Shown here one piece after another: positions 39,601 to 39,850 of a stretch of 39,850 nt of DNA. Positions within the stretch are counted from its first letter, which is position 1. Each line of letters opens with the position of its first letter. Made by a program: the position numbers and the translations under genes. The notes below the pieces were generated by a model. That model had not been told where the DNA came from. It searched no databases and worked only from the letters and a program-made list of their open reading frames with translations. Source of the stretch: an uncultured Oscillospiraceae bacterium (GTDB lineage: Bacteria > Bacillota > Clostridia > Oscillospirales > Oscillospiraceae); contig CALWZP010000021.1 in the NCBI GenBank assembly GCA_944386055.1, positions 1-39,850 of the forward strand. Reading direction: 5' to 3'.

Positions 39601-39850
39601 TCTCCGGCGGCAAGTTTGCCACCGCCACGGAGGGCGCTCCAACGGGTGCTCTGACCCGTGATGAGCTGGAAGACTGCTTGACCGGCAACCTGGCCATTGA
39701 CGGCAACGGCAATGTGTACACCCCCAGCCAGGGCGGCTCCTCCGGCGGCAGCACGCGGTACGCGGTGACCGCCCCGTCCAATGTGAGCAACGGCGCCGTG
39801 ACGGTGTCCCCCAGCCGGGCCAGCTATAACCAGACGGTGACCATCACGGT
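36660..39850 (+). CDS. Large secreted beta-helix surface protein, partial
   Basis: At least 1063 residues; it runs off the right edge with no stop. It starts with a signal peptide (KRRKLLSLLVAAAMVLSLLPMSALAAEG, cleavage after ALA). It then has three related modules, beginning near residues 35, 464 and 767. Each opens with a T-x-x-L-x-x-A-I pattern, GDTVxL, NVTV and a DGxGKTI-type turn, followed by many short repeats such as VTIENSTI, VTVENVTIKNGNGYAI and LTIENANI, typical of a right-handed parallel beta-helix. The end (GGSSGGSTRYAVTAPSNVSNGAVTVSPSRASY) is a linker and start of a repeat domain that in related proteins precedes S-layer-homology anchors; that continuation is outside the window. 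Codon use is less GC-biased than in the neighbours. Probable adhesin or S-layer-associated protein, under the invertible promoter. Confidence 0.85.
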   Translation, partial: MKRRKLLSLLVAAAMVLSLLPMSALAAEGTEGTMTQAALETEIATVPAGGTVTLTGNVDVTEPIIITKELKLNLNGKTISNSEDIWDEAGYGWSLISVRAGGDLTITGNGTLRAKANDCYAVDVMDRGICTIENGTFVGNIHAVYVREGTLVVNGGTFSVQQKYTDSSKAYEFVLNCYDDHYRNGSASILVTGGIFENFNPSNCQAEGAGTSFMSADCKSDASTDEDEGVTTYTVTKNQTITVDKPTSVSDGTVSASVGGENIPDNDQSNDTGVETSGQTLTVDATVTPQEGTTITTANVTVGGGALTTIQNASSVSNLAIQTNVGTLTINGDALEAIAGNATVGGTVTDVTLSIQNTTAQDAAATTAAYELTAVNANGGEVFNSENAGGAITVTVPAPKAENAEASETYYIYYLGADGAELVKSAQPDENGNISWDAEHFSTYYVTATEQKVSVSDDKGNTATYDTLQKAIDNAKAGDTVKLMSNVTVDAPSGDGSGLAAITISENIILDGGGKVINIGTNFVATGGNGWDKDLGKYHVINITSDATIQNVTIDGGWAGKDAESSNDYSAARSGINIWNNDSAKLVVTLDGVKVNNCSTYAVTARGTDLTITDMATTGSQWGVNVEDNSTVTIENSTIPEDIVYESSSSNSSLAIDGGDYGTVKVQQQDDAVTTGTVTVENATVEEVVTGGDKVSEATATISVTGSTVNTVTNTSAGTFSVAGSKITGEVPKAGDRIIMVGCTDENNSALTDVVPGNKEAMIDGTTYGTLEDALAEAQDGDVVFLLNNVTLDGNGKGNNTGIVEITKNITIEGNGKTITAESVTADADTAAGPSMITITNGANVTVRDLIIDGKGSDDSVVTDNTKHGLNIYGAGTTVTVENVTIKNGNGYAIVANGADVTIDGLITENNGWGGVNVDSKSGAASLTIENANISERNSVKIENTAADSKPADPTVEINDGSFQYVTVGDEINKEDLGLTISGGKFATATEGAPTGALTRDELEDCLTGNLAIDGNGNVYTPSQGGSSGGSTRYAVTAPSNVSNGAVTVSPSRASYNQTVTIT

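Overview
The window is high-GC DNA that reads as a strictly anaerobic, spore-former-related gut Clostridium, most likely Oscillospiraceae (Flavonifractor / Pseudoflavonifractor / Lawsonibacter type). The reasons are a class III ribonucleotide reductase, a tungsten/molybdenum aldehyde:ferredoxin-oxidoreductase-family enzyme, a flippase-mazG-hup-rqcP gene string like the yabM-yabN-yabO region of Bacillus, Gram-positive LCP and MBOAT envelope genes, and palindrome-rich intergenic repeats. The taxonomic call is inference; no rRNA, tRNA or CRISPR was seen. I count 34 intact or edge-cut protein genes, one leader peptide and one truncated gene copy.

Layout. 1-1460 (minus): the start of nrdD (runs off the left edge) with a sigma-A promoter and two NrdR boxes, then nrdG2. 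1485-8345 (minus): a six-gene operon made of a GPH symporter, a DHA2-type MFS transporter, an AOR-family oxidoreductase, a six-cluster ferredoxin, a ThiS-like and a ThiF-like protein. Its promoter contains a perfect 18-bp palindrome, and a LysR gene lies just upstream. 9347-13229 (minus): a DUF3048 lipoprotein, then an MBOAT acyltransferase with its SGNH partner. 13345-17974 (plus): a four-gene GldA/GldF/GldG-like ABC system. 17983-24713 (minus): an iron alcohol dehydrogenase and the livKHMGF branched-chain amino-acid importer. 24881-31237 (plus): zinc-ribbon protein, purine nucleoside phosphorylase, MTA/SAH-deaminase-type amidohydrolase, flippase, mazG, hup and rqcP, with a duplicated 5' end of rqcP around a small palindromic insert. 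31256-34527 (minus): aroF (DAHP synthase) and tyrA, separated by 1.15 kb of gene-free repeats including a MITE-like element. aroF is preceded by a Trp/Tyr-rich leader peptide and an intrinsic terminator, a textbook attenuator. 34597-35687 (minus): an LCP-family protein.

The right end (35815-39850, plus) is the most interesting part. A small serine recombinase is followed by two inverted copies of a recombinase-type site that flank about 115 bp. That segment contains a near-consensus promoter (TTGAAA, 17 bp, TATAAT) pointing away from the next gene, which encodes a very large secreted beta-helix surface protein and runs off the right edge. I read this as an invertible-promoter (phase-variation) switch captured in the OFF orientation. 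In this state the promoter would also transcribe antisense to the recombinase gene.
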